Assembly (NCBI GenBank): GCA_023256405.1
Contig: JAGDXK010000007.1
Location: 4,280-19,444 of the forward strand
Direction of reading: 5' to 3'
Length of the DNA stretch: 15,165 bases
Source: Nitrososphaerales archaeon
Lineage (GTDB): Archaea; Thermoproteota; Nitrososphaeria; Conexivisphaerales; UBA164
Positions 1 through 6,167 of the stretch are shown piece by piece. A program made the translations under genes and the position numbers. The notes under the pieces are model-generated. The model saw only the letters and a program-made list of their open reading frames with translations, ran no database searches and was not told the DNA's origin. Each line of letters opens with the position of its first letter. Positions within the stretch are counted from its first letter, which is position 1.

Positions 1-334
1 GGATTATGGCGGGGGCGGAGTCGTGGAGAAGGAGCTTGAAGATGCAAACATTATAGTTAACAGGAACCTCATACCTGGAGACATAAAGGCGGGCAGGCAC
101 TTTAAGAATCCAGGAGGGATAAGAATGGGAGTTCAGGAAATAACCAGGCTCGGCATGGGACCCTCGGAGATGGAGGAGATAGCTGAAATACTTCATGATG
201 CAATTATAAAGAAGCGGGACAAGGAGGAGATCAGAAGGAGGGTAAGGGATCTCAAGATGAGGTTCAGAAAGGTTCACTATGCCTTTGATAGTCAGAGAGA
301 CGCATACGAGTACGTAAAGATAAGGCTCAGCTAG
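1..334 (+). CDS. glyA: Serine hydroxymethyltransferase, C-terminal part (partial)
   Basis: The reading frame is open from the left edge (frame beginning at base 2) and ends with TAG at 332-334, so only about the last 110 residues are present. The visible part has NIIVNRNLIPGD, then NPGGIRMGVQEITRLGM, then a helical tail. This is the C-terminal domain pattern of archaeal serine hydroxymethyltransferase, the cytosolic PLP enzyme that converts serine to glycine and transfers one carbon to a folate-type or tetrahydropterin carrier. The PLP lysine lies upstream of the window and cannot be checked. A GTG at 23 could look like a start, but in-frame family-like sequence (GGGGVVEKELEDA) precedes it, so it is internal. 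Its 3' end overlaps the convergent small gene at 327-617 by 8 bp. Assignment is confident; the methyl-carrier type is not visible. Confidence 0.9.
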   Translation, partial: DYGGGGVVEKELEDANIIVNRNLIPGDIKAGRHFKNPGGIRMGVQEITRLGMGPSEMEEIAEILHDAIIKKRDKEEIRRRVRDLKMRFRKVHYAFDSQRDAYEYVKIRLS

Positions 335-617
335 ACCCTGAGTTCTTAATGTCTCTCGCCAGATCCTTCAGCGTTTTTGCGTGTGAGCTCAGCTTTCTTT
401 CATTTATTATCTCCTCGCATATATCCTTCTCTATTATCTCTTCAAACTGACCATATATCCTTCTGAGCGCCTCGGTGAACCTATCTGGCTCTTCTAGCAT
501 TCTTTCTGGATCGAGCCCGAAGCCCCGTGTAAGGTGGTACATGACCGCGTTCTTTACGGGCTCTCCTCCGTACCTCGATATTACATCCTCCAGTATCTGG
601 GTAAGCGTTCTGCTCAT
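327..617 (-). CDS. Small NitrOD5/DUF3227-like protein
   Basis: A 96-residue protein with no signal peptide, membrane segment or cysteine cluster visible. The central part reads as YHLTRGFGLDPERMLEEP followed by FTEALRRIYG and a helical segment with EEIIEKDICEEI. This resembles the small all-helical domain called NitrOD5 (DUF3227) in archaea, which has the pattern of a helix, a short 'P-x-x-F' turn, an 'ALxxIFG' helix and a final helix. The match is from memory and moderate. Its ATG directly abuts the TAG of the upstream ATPase gene (618), so the two are almost certainly co-transcribed and probably translationally coupled. NitrOD5-like domains occur alone or fused to signalling and regulatory domains, so a partner role for the ATPases is a reasonable inference, not something the sequence shows. 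Confidence 0.55.
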   Translation of the reverse strand: MSRTLTQILEDVISRYGGEPVKNAVMYHLTRGFGLDPERMLEEPDRFTEALRRIYGQFEEIIEKDICEEIINERKLSSHAKTLKDLARDIKNSGSS

Positions 618-1865
618 CTACTTCATCTCCATCGTGTTGATCTGACCGCGGGCCAGATCAAGATCAAGATAATACAATGGCCCCCACGGCTTTATTGCCT
701 TAACAAAAGTAAAGCCCTCCTTTACCGCAACCCTTCTTATAAGGTTCATGTACTTGCTCCTTATTTCTGTGGCCTTTCCGTTAGAATACCCGTAAACCAC
801 TGAAATTCTCCTCAGGGAAGTGTTGGCCCTGACAGCCTGCTTTACGAACATTTCATATTCAACTGGGCTCTTTACGGCGAAGTCCTCCTGGGCTAGGAGA
901 TCTATAATATCAATCGCATTTTCTGAAGCGTAAGTCTTCATGAGATGCTCCATAAACCTTTCAGCGCTGTAATCGAAGTCCCTCGGATCCACATACATTA
1001 TCCTCAGGTTTCTGAAGTTTGACCCCGACAGGGTCCTGAGATCCTCGGCGGCCTCCTTCTCATCTTCCTGTGGGCCAAGCCAGTAGTTTACTCTGTATCC
1101 CTGAAGCAGATAATCCGCAGCCACAAGCCTCCTGAGGATTTTATGCAAAATGTAAGAAACGTCCGGCTCCACTTCAATAAGAACGTTGTATCCGAGATCC
1201 TCCACTGCCCTAACGGTAACCTCCTGAGCTCTTATAAAGCTCCTCAGCCTTGAAAGCCTTGGCCTGGAGTAGTAGAACTTCCTCTCAGTGAATGCCAGAC
1301 CGTTGCCAACGGTAAAGTACTGCACAGGGTTGTCCACTGGATAGTCCCTGTCCTTCATTATCATAGCCATCCTGACCCTGGCACCCATGATTTTATCCCA
1401 TGAAAGGCTTATTACGGAGTCGCATACGAACTTTACGTGTTCAGCCGCATGGCTGAGGCCCTCCGATATCAGAAGCAGGGAGCCCTGTTTTCTCTTTGAC
1501 GTCCCATAGATTAGCTGGATGAACGACCTTATCGAGCCCTCGTCCTTGATTCCATAAAACATCGCGTCAAGGGAATCAACTGTTACAAGGTCTCCCTTCT
1601 CAAGCGCGTCGGAAATAAGCGAAAAAACAGGCGCTGGATCCCCGCTTAAGGCGCTAACGATGTTTACAGAAGGCGAGAACCCCGTGGCGACCATTTTAAG
1701 TTTGTTTAGCAACGAGCTCTCTGGCTCGGCGTATGTGATATAGGTGCATTTACCTCTTTTAGCACATGAGAGAAGCGCTATTGAGGTCTTGCCTATACCA
1801 GGTTCGCCCGTAAGAATAGTTACGTATCCTGAAGTGTTAATAATGTCAACAAGCCCCCTATGCAT
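618..1865 (-). CDS. RecA-fold P-loop ATPase, KaiC/GvpD-like (paralogue 1)
   Basis: A 415-residue cytosolic protein with an N-terminal RecA/KaiC-type ATPase domain. Walker A is GEPGIGKTS at about residues 20-28 and Walker B is LVTVD at about 93-97. A conserved segment, KDRDYP, lies around residue 170. The C-terminal half matches no family I recognise, but it ends in KPWGPLYYLDLDL, a motif shared with the neighbouring paralogue. The two proteins align along their whole length (YAEPESSLL versus YNEPQDSLL; SALSG versus RALSG; KDRDYP in both), so they arose by tandem duplication. It sits 88 bp downstream of the paralogue and directly upstream of the NitrOD5-like gene. GvpD-like regulators of archaea and single-domain KaiC proteins are the closest families I can name; the cellular role is unknown. 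Confidence 0.75.
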   Translation of the reverse strand: MHRGLVDIINTSGYVTILTGEPGIGKTSIALLSCAKRGKCTYITYAEPESSLLNKLKMVATGFSPSVNIVSALSGDPAPVFSLISDALEKGDLVTVDSLDAMFYGIKDEGSIRSFIQLIYGTSKRKQGSLLLISEGLSHAAEHVKFVCDSVISLSWDKIMGARVRMAMIMKDRDYPVDNPVQYFTVGNGLAFTERKFYYSRPRLSRLRSFIRAQEVTVRAVEDLGYNVLIEVEPDVSYILHKILRRLVAADYLLQGYRVNYWLGPQEDEKEAAEDLRTLSGSNFRNLRIMYVDPRDFDYSAERFMEHLMKTYASENAIDIIDLLAQEDFAVKSPVEYEMFVKQAVRANTSLRRISVVYGYSNGKATEIRSKYMNLIRRVAVKEGFTFVKAIKPWGPLYYLDLDLARGQINTMEMK

Positions 1866-1891
1866 AATTATGTATAAAAATCGAAACGGGT

Positions 1892-1900
1892 AATAATAAA
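1892..1900 (-). promoter_or_regulatory. TATA-box candidate for ATPase paralogue 1
   Basis: On the minus strand the sequence reads TTTATTATT, about 26 nt before the ATG at 1865. This would give a leaderless or nearly leaderless transcript independent of the upstream paralogue. A second A/T stretch at 1873-1880 lies too close to the start to be the TATA box for this ATG. Confidence 0.4.
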
Positions 1901-1953
1901 CGTTGTGCGCTCGAAGATGGCTGATAAAATTAAATACGTGCCTCCGATTAATC

Positions 1954-3183
1954 TTAAGCAGGAACTAACACGAGTTCCGGCTCCTGCTCCACTATCAATT
2001 TAAAATAATAGAGCGGCCCCGGAGGCTTGAGGGTCCTCATGAATATCTGTCCCTCCACATCCGTGATCTTTCTCACTCGAGTTGAGTATTTCATGAAAAT
2101 TTCGTGTGTTTTATAAAACTCGTATGTAAACGCTATCATTCCTATGCCCCTTTTTGAAAAATCGTAGACCATTTCGTTGAGAGCGCTCTCCGCGAGCTCG
2201 GGATGCTTGATGGCCTCCTTTTCCCATACCAGCGTGTCGAAAACAACTACAGCGTTATCATGGGCACTCGAGATAATAATCTTTGCATCACTAAGAGGCA
2301 TTCCTGTTAGCTCAACGATGCTCGCCTCTTTTCCACCAGACATTTTGACGAACGTACTATTTAGATCCTCAGGACTTTCCTCTGGACGCGCGATTATCAC
2401 AGGAGCCCTTCCGTGGTAAAGGTAATCTACTGCGAGCCACAGCCTGTAGAGCTTTTCAAAGGTGACGTTAACGCTGCTGTCGAGCACGTAGTGAAACATT
2501 TCATATTTCTTCATAACGCTCTTGTCCCCAAATGGCCTGTTCCACGGCTTAACCTTCTTAGTGAAGAGCTCGCTGTAATTGAAGATCGGGTTGGTTATCA
2601 TTTCAAACCCGCCCCTTAAGGTATAATAGAACGGATATATGCTCGTGGGATAGTCCCTGTCCTTTACAACGTTTATCTTTCGTACGGGTAGACCAAGTAT
2701 ATATGTTGTGTCCAGCTTCAGATAGGCATCGGCAAGGAACTTTATGGATTCCCCTTCCTTGTTTATTCCCTCATATATTAATAGCAGCGTCCCTCTGTTT
2801 ATCTTGGTGGCCTCATAAATGAGCTGCATAAGGGATCTTTCTGTCTTAAGCTCTGATGTGGCAAGGAAGGCATCAACTGAATCAAGAACCACTGCCATGC
2901 CATCTTTAAGCGCGTTAAGCATTTCAGAGTAGACGTTCTCTATTGAGCCGCTTAAGGCCCTGTAAACTGTTAGGTTTTTGTAGCAATCCCCGCATGCAAG
3001 CTGCGCCTTTTTAAGGAGAGAGTCCTGGGGCTCGTTATATGAGATATAAAGGGTTCTTCTTGATCTTAATGATGAGTAAAGGGCCAGCGTAGTCTTGCCG
3101 ACGCCCGGTTCTCCTTCTATCAAAACTGTGTAGCTTTCAGTGCTAGCTATCTGGCAGGGCGTTCTAAAATCGAGCCGTCTCAT
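1954..3183 (-). CDS. RecA-fold P-loop ATPase, KaiC/GvpD-like (paralogue 2)
   Basis: A 409-residue cytosolic ATPase of the same architecture as its downstream neighbour. Walker A is GEPGVGKTT at about residues 24-32. Walker B is AVVLD at about 97-101, followed by SVDAF. KDRDYP recurs near residue 177, and the C-terminal end carries KPPGPLYYFKL (about 384-394). The segment between Walker B and KDRDYP (RSLMQLIYEATK, then GTLLLIYEG) also matches the paralogue (RSFIQLIYGTSK, GSLLLISEG). Two cysteines near residues 64-67 (CGDC) are present here but not in the paralogue. The two copies have clearly diverged and both keep intact nucleotide-binding motifs, which suggests two working subunits, perhaps of a hetero-oligomer. 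Substrate and role are not visible. Confidence 0.75.
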   Translation of the reverse strand: MRRLDFRTPCQIASTESYTVLIEGEPGVGKTTLALYSSLRSRRTLYISYNEPQDSLLKKAQLACGDCYKNLTVYRALSGSIENVYSEMLNALKDGMAVVLDSVDAFLATSELKTERSLMQLIYEATKINRGTLLLIYEGINKEGESIKFLADAYLKLDTTYILGLPVRKINVVKDRDYPTSIYPFYYTLRGGFEMITNPIFNYSELFTKKVKPWNRPFGDKSVMKKYEMFHYVLDSSVNVTFEKLYRLWLAVDYLYHGRAPVIIARPEESPEDLNSTFVKMSGGKEASIVELTGMPLSDAKIIISSAHDNAVVVFDTLVWEKEAIKHPELAESALNEMVYDFSKRGIGMIAFTYEFYKTHEIFMKYSTRVRKITDVEGQIFMRTLKPPGPLYYFKLIVEQEPELVLVPA

Positions 3184-3210
3184 AAGAATAAATTTTATAT
3201 GCGAACTATA

Positions 3211-3218
3211 GTTTATAA
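3211..3218 (-). promoter_or_regulatory. TATA-box candidate for ATPase paralogue 2
   Basis: The minus strand reads GGTTATAAAC ending 27 nt before the ATG at 3183, which suggests a transcript with a leader of only a few bases. A second A/T-rich block (ATATAAAATTT, about 3191-3202) lies closer and may be spacer. Confidence 0.45.
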
Positions 3219-3373
3219 CCTTTGTACCACGAGCTGTCTCATCGCTAAAATTTTGCTGTTTGCCAACTTTTATAGCGCAGGATCACGCCCACTGGCCAAT
3301 TATTTAAATAGCTTCCCATTTGATGGGTTTAACACGCGGATCTGCTTGAGCTTAGCTTTAAATGCAGAGCATT

Positions 3374-3431
3374 TCAGCCGCGAGCTATTTCGTCATCCCG
3401 TGGTCAGAGCTCAGCCCTAGCTCATCACGCT
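3374..3431 (-). ncRNA. Candidate C/D-box guide RNA
   Basis: Read on the minus strand, the order is a C box GTGATGA (3428-3422), a 14-nt segment, a D' box CTGA (3407-3404), a 4-nt spacer, a C'-like box GGGATGA with one mismatch to RUGAUGA (3399-3393), a 15-nt segment, and a D box CTGA (3377-3374). Archaeal C/D sRNAs have this box order and a total length near 50-60 nt. A minus-strand TATA box (TTTAAATA, 3455-3462) lies about 23 nt before the predicted 5' end, just ahead of the C box. Against it: the second guide is a little long, the terminal stem is weak, and I recognise no rRNA target. The first guide is complementary to AGCUCAGCC, a stretch common in tRNA D-arms. Confidence 0.4.
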
Positions 3432-3454
3432 TACACTACTATTCCACACCATTG

Positions 3455-3462
3455 TATTTAAA
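3455..3462 (-). promoter_or_regulatory. TATA box for the candidate C/D RNA
   Basis: The minus strand reads TTTAAATA, 23 nt before position 3431. That spacing equals the one seen at the leaderless protein genes of this window, and it puts the transcript start just ahead of the C box at 3428. Confidence 0.4.
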
Positions 3463-3488
3463 AGGATCGGAACACATTTCAAATTGTT

Positions 3489-3496
3489 AATATAAA
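3489..3496 (+). promoter_or_regulatory. TATA box for the Cas6-like gene
   Basis: AATATAAA inside TTAATATAAATAATT is the best TATA match in this intergenic region. It predicts transcription from about 3520. The TTG at 3500 would then be upstream of the transcript, and the ATG at 3542 becomes the first usable start, after a leader of about 22 nt containing a G-run. Confidence 0.5.
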
Positions 3497-3541
3497 TAAT
3501 TGGAATATTATCATTTTGTAGGCAGTGGGGGCACGTCGCAG

Positions 3542-4411
3542 ATGCTGAGGTTCGCATACGTAAGATTCACGTTAATATTCCCCAACGGGGCGATACTTCC
3601 AAGATGGATAGGCTCAGCCCTAAGAGGGGGTCTTGGCTACGCATTAAAAAACAACGTCTGCACCCCGCCATCCTGTCCATTCTGCAGAAACGCTCCATGT
3701 CTTTTCCGTGGAGTGTATACGACCCGCAAGGAAAAGCGTGGCTTCGCTGAGCCTCCAAAGCCGCTCTCCATAATAGCTCAACCGTACAGCAGCGAGATGA
3801 ATCTCAAAAGCGAAGAAACCATCAGCTTTGACGCAATACTTCTCGGAGATTACGTTAGATCCTTTAGACAGCTCTTCGTAGGCCTAAAATATCTTGGCAA
3901 GTTTGGCGTTGGATCAGAAAGGGTGTACGGCGTTAACAGGTTTGAAATAGAAAGCGCCTACGACGCGCTAACGGGAAGGCCCCTTGATGACAGGTCAGAG
4001 CCGCCTTCATATGATATATCTGAGGTTAAACCCCTGGAAGAGAAACGCTACCTTATAAGCTCAAGGACTCCATTTACAGGACCTCTGCCCCCGCAGACAG
4101 CGGACTCCCTCTTGAAAGAAGTATGGAGAAGGCTGATTATACTGGTTAACGAATACGGAGACGGCAGCAGAATAGAGCTTCCAAGTTCAGCAATGAAGTA
4201 CGTCCTCAGAAGAGCCGAGCGTATAACTCTTAAGAGAAGGTCAAGCAGGAGCCTGAAATCTGAATTTAAAGGCTGGATGTTTGATTCCGAGGTGGATCTG
4301 ACAGGCACATCCGACTCCGAGAGGTGGCTTCTTGCAGTTGGAAGCTTTCTTGGCATGGGCTCAGATTTTACCTTTGGACTGGGCCACTACAAGATCCTAG
4401 AGCTCAGTTAA
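3542..4411 (+). CDS. cas6: Cas6-family RAMP endoribonuclease-like protein, stand-alone
   Basis: A 289-residue protein with the layout of the Cas6 family that has the C-terminal RAMP domain (PF10040 type). It begins with a beta strand (LRFAYVRFTLIF) and WIGSALRGGLGYAL. A four-cysteine cluster follows (C40, C45, C48, C53), and the protein ends with a glycine-rich loop GMGSDFTFGLGHYKI (about 271-285). Cas6 enzymes cut CRISPR precursor RNA in the repeat. The start is placed at the ATG 3542, not the TTG 3500, because the TATA box at 3489-3496 would put the TTG outside the transcript and because family proteins begin near LRFAYVRF. The only histidine is H282 in the glycine-rich loop, so a canonical N-terminal catalytic histidine is absent; some archaeal Cas6 enzymes also lack one. 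No repeat array and no other cas gene is in the window. Confidence 0.75.
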   Translation: MLRFAYVRFTLIFPNGAILPRWIGSALRGGLGYALKNNVCTPPSCPFCRNAPCLFRGVYTTRKEKRGFAEPPKPLSIIAQPYSSEMNLKSEETISFDAILLGDYVRSFRQLFVGLKYLGKFGVGSERVYGVNRFEIESAYDALTGRPLDDRSEPPSYDISEVKPLEEKRYLISSRTPFTGPLPPQTADSLLKEVWRRLIILVNEYGDGSRIELPSSAMKYVLRRAERITLKRRSSRSLKSEFKGWMFDSEVDLTGTSDSERWLLAVGSFLGMGSDFTFGLGHYKILELS

Positions 4412-4490
4412 AGTCAACGGACGAGCTATCAGCGACCTTCAGGGTACATGATATTTAAACCGCGCGCTCAGCAAAATCAGAAGAAATAAA

Positions 4491-4517
4491 TTTATCATAA
4501 TTTGCTAAAATGGTGAT
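4491..4517 (+). promoter_or_regulatory. trpS TATA box and ribosome-binding site candidates
   Basis: TTTATCAT (4491-4498) lies 22 nt before the TTG start of trpS, the same spacing as at other genes here. GGTGAT (4512-4517) lies 3 nt before the TTG and matches the anti-Shine-Dalgarno end of archaeal 16S rRNA, which supports TTG as the start. If the TATA box is used the Shine-Dalgarno match is largely outside the mRNA, so only one of the two may be real. Confidence 0.4.
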
Positions 4518-4520
4518 ATC

Positions 4521-5639
4521 TTGAGCGCGATTAATCCATGGGCCACATCCGGCATCAAGGACTATGAAAGGCTGATTAAGGAGTTCGGCATAACGCCCCT
4601 CCCTGAGAGCTACGAAGAGCTTATGGACAACAAGTACTATAGAAGGGGTTTGCTGGTAGGTCACAGGGACCTTGATAAGTTCATAGCGGAAGCAAAAGCC
4701 GGAAAGAGCGTTGCAATACTTTCAGGGATCAAGCCAAGCGGAATATTTCACATAGGAAGCATGATCACAGCTGAGCAGATGATATACTTTCAGAAGAAGT
4801 TCAAAAATGCTCACCTCTACTACGCGATTGCCGATCTTGAGGCATATGTTGACAATGGGCAGAGCCTTGAAAAGAGCCTTGAGATAGCGATCGAAAACGT
4901 CGCCGACATGATAGCGCTGGGCATGGAGCCCGACAGAGCGCTGGTCTACAGGCAGTCCGGCGCTCTGGTGGTCTCGGATCTTGCCTTTATTTTTTCAGAT
5001 GACGTTACCTTGAGCATGCTGATGGACATATACGGCGAAAGGAAGATCTCCCTTTATTTTGCTGCCCTTGTACAGGCTGGAGATATATTCCTGCCCCAGA
5101 CCAAGCCCTTTGGAGGTCCGAAGCCAGTACTTGTCCCTGTTGGGGCCGATCAGGATCCTCATATAAGGCTAGCCAGGGATCTGGCAGACAAGCACAGACT
5201 GGATCTGGGCCTGATCCCCCCATCGTCAGTTTATCATAAGCTTGTTAGGTCCCTTTCCGGCGAGGAGAAGATGTCAAAACGCTCGCCTCAGACGATGATA
5301 ACGCTTTCCGATTCCAAATCCGAGCTTAAGCAAAAGATAATGAACGCGTTCACAGGAGGAAGAGCAACGATCAAGGAGCAGAAGGAGCTCGGAGGGGAGC
5401 CAGAGAAATGCCCCGTTTTTGATCTGTTCATGTACTTCTCCAAGGATGACGCTATGATAAACAAGGTCTACTATGAGTGCAGGAGCGGCAGGAGGCTCTG
5501 TGGTCAGTGCAAGGAGGAGGCACTTGAGCTTGTGGAGGGTTTCATGGAGCAGCACAGGTCGAGAAGGGAGGCTGCAAAATCCGAAGCAAAAAGCCTTCTA
5601 ATAAGAAGCGCAGGACAGGTCCTGAAGCCTCCCATTTAG
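4521..5639 (+). CDS. trpS: Tryptophanyl-tRNA synthetase
   Basis: A 372-residue class I aminoacyl-tRNA synthetase that charges tRNA-Trp in the cytosol. The N-terminus INPWATSGIKDYERLIKEFG is typical of archaeal TrpRS. The HIGH-type signature is PSGIFHIGS (about 71-79), the nucleotide-binding region includes PVGADQDPHIRLARDLA, and the KMSKS-type loop is EKMSKRSP (about 248). AFTGGRAT and a cysteine-bearing segment CRSGRRLCGQCKEE (about 319-332) are also family hallmarks. The start is a TTG at 4521, chosen because no in-frame ATG precedes it and the family N-terminus begins here. The last dozen residues (after AAKSEAKSLLI) are poorly characteristic, and a TnpB relic begins directly after the stop in the same frame, so the natural 3' end may have been altered by the insertion. 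Confidence 0.93.
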   Translation: MSAINPWATSGIKDYERLIKEFGITPLPESYEELMDNKYYRRGLLVGHRDLDKFIAEAKAGKSVAILSGIKPSGIFHIGSMITAEQMIYFQKKFKNAHLYYAIADLEAYVDNGQSLEKSLEIAIENVADMIALGMEPDRALVYRQSGALVVSDLAFIFSDDVTLSMLMDIYGERKISLYFAALVQAGDIFLPQTKPFGGPKPVLVPVGADQDPHIRLARDLADKHRLDLGLIPPSSVYHKLVRSLSGEEKMSKRSPQTMITLSDSKSELKQKIMNAFTGGRATIKEQKELGGEPEKCPVFDLFMYFSKDDAMINKVYYECRSGRRLCGQCKEEALELVEGFMEQHRSRREAAKSEAKSLLIRSAGQVLKPPI

Positions 5640-6130
5640 CTATTCAAGAAGCGAATCAGCGTATTCCTTCACTTGTACAGAAACCCAGCATCTCACATGC
5701 TAAAGACGCTTTACAAGCTGCGTGTTTCAACCATCTGTCCGGGCTATTCTTTTAGTATTGCTCAAGAAAAGGATAACGCATTCAGTGCAAACACGCGGTC
5801 TTACCGCAAGCTGATGAATATCATCGAACTGAAGGCGCGGAAGCACGGGATCAGAGTTTATGAGGTGATTGAATACAGAACTTCAAGGCTATGTGCTTAT
5901 CACGAAGTCGAGGTGATCTGAAGCCCAAGAGGGATTGTGAAGCGTCCTCTCGGTCACAGGCTTCACCCAGATCTGAACGGAGCGCTTAACATAAGAAGAC
6001 AGCGGGCCTGATGGTCAGGGGCATAGCAAAGACTCTTTCATACACAGTTATGCACAGCGGAGTAGCTCCGCTAAAGGGGAGTAACCCTCGAGACCTCGGG
6101 AACCTACGCTCTTCAGGGCGGGAGGAGGTC
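5640..6130 (+). pseudogene. tnpB: Decayed TnpB (IS200/IS605-type) C-terminal fragment
   Basis: Starting directly after the trpS stop, and in the same frame, the translation resembles the last third of an archaeal TnpB: KKRISVFLHLYRNPASHML, LYKLRVSTICPGYSFSIAQE, RSYRKLMNIIELKARKHGI, then TSRLCAYHEVEV. A TGA at 5919-5921 breaks the frame, after which SPRGIVKRPLGHRLHPDLNGALNI continues, carrying the RuvC-type aspartate. A frameshift near 5995-6000 moves the tail (IAKTLSYTVMHSGVAPLKGSN) into frame 2. One expected zinc-ribbon cysteine reads as arginine (KRPLGH, expected CPxGH). The N-terminal two thirds, including the first catalytic acids, are absent. TnpB is an RNA-guided nuclease of IS200/IS605 elements; this copy cannot be functional. 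No tnpA transposase is present. Confidence 0.85.
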
Positions 6131-6132
6131 AG
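6040..6132 (+). ncRNA. Omega-RNA (reRNA)-like right end of the TnpB element
   Basis: The sequence overlapping and following the tnpB relic has a strong hairpin AGCGGAG-TAG-CTCCGCT (6056-6072). It then runs through C- and G-rich blocks that can pair with each other to AGGGCGGGAGGAGGTCAG (6115-6132). This last block resembles the right-end sequence I recall from archaeal IS605-type elements, where the TnpB guide RNA scaffold ends and the guide begins in flanking DNA. The scaffold looks better preserved than the protein. The 5' end of the RNA is not visible and 6040 is approximate. The adjoining 16-20 bases would be the guide and include the pheS TATA box. Confidence 0.6.
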
Positions 6133-6136
6133 AACC

Positions 6137-6144
6137 TTTATATC
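6137..6144 (+). promoter_or_regulatory. TATA box of pheS
   Basis: TTTATATC lies 23 nt before the ATG at 6168, giving a leaderless mRNA. It begins only 5 bp after the end of the omega-RNA-like block, so the element sits directly against this promoter. Confidence 0.6.
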
Positions 6145-6167
6145 GTGGATCCCTAAATTCTATAGAA

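Larger units (their letters stand above)
3184..3541. other. 358-bp stretch without a protein gene
   Basis: Between the ATPase start and the Cas6-like start I find no convincing coding sequence. A 73-codon open frame at 3199-3420 (+) has no family features, overlaps promoters, and is judged spurious. The stretch holds several TATA-like boxes (near 3211, 3268, 3299, 3355, 3455 and 3489) and a small hairpin, CCCAT-TTG-ATGGG, at 3315-3327 followed by TTT. On the minus strand at about 3370-3431 it holds a candidate C/D-box RNA (separate entry). No CRISPR-like repeated units are present. Confidence 0.6.

Noticed and set aside
3199..3420. 73-codon open frame on the plus strand upstream of the Cas6-like gene
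   Set aside because: No family-like features, unusual composition for this genome, overlaps several TATA boxes and the candidate C/D RNA on the other strand.
4412..4520. Possible C/D-box RNA or array between the Cas6-like gene and trpS
   Set aside because: Several CTGA tetramers occur on the minus strand, but the only C-box-like sequence (ATGATAA) is mismatched and the spacing is wrong. No repeated units are present.
3184..4520. CRISPR array next to the Cas6-like gene
   Set aside because: No direct repeats of 20-40 bp with regular spacing on either side of the gene.
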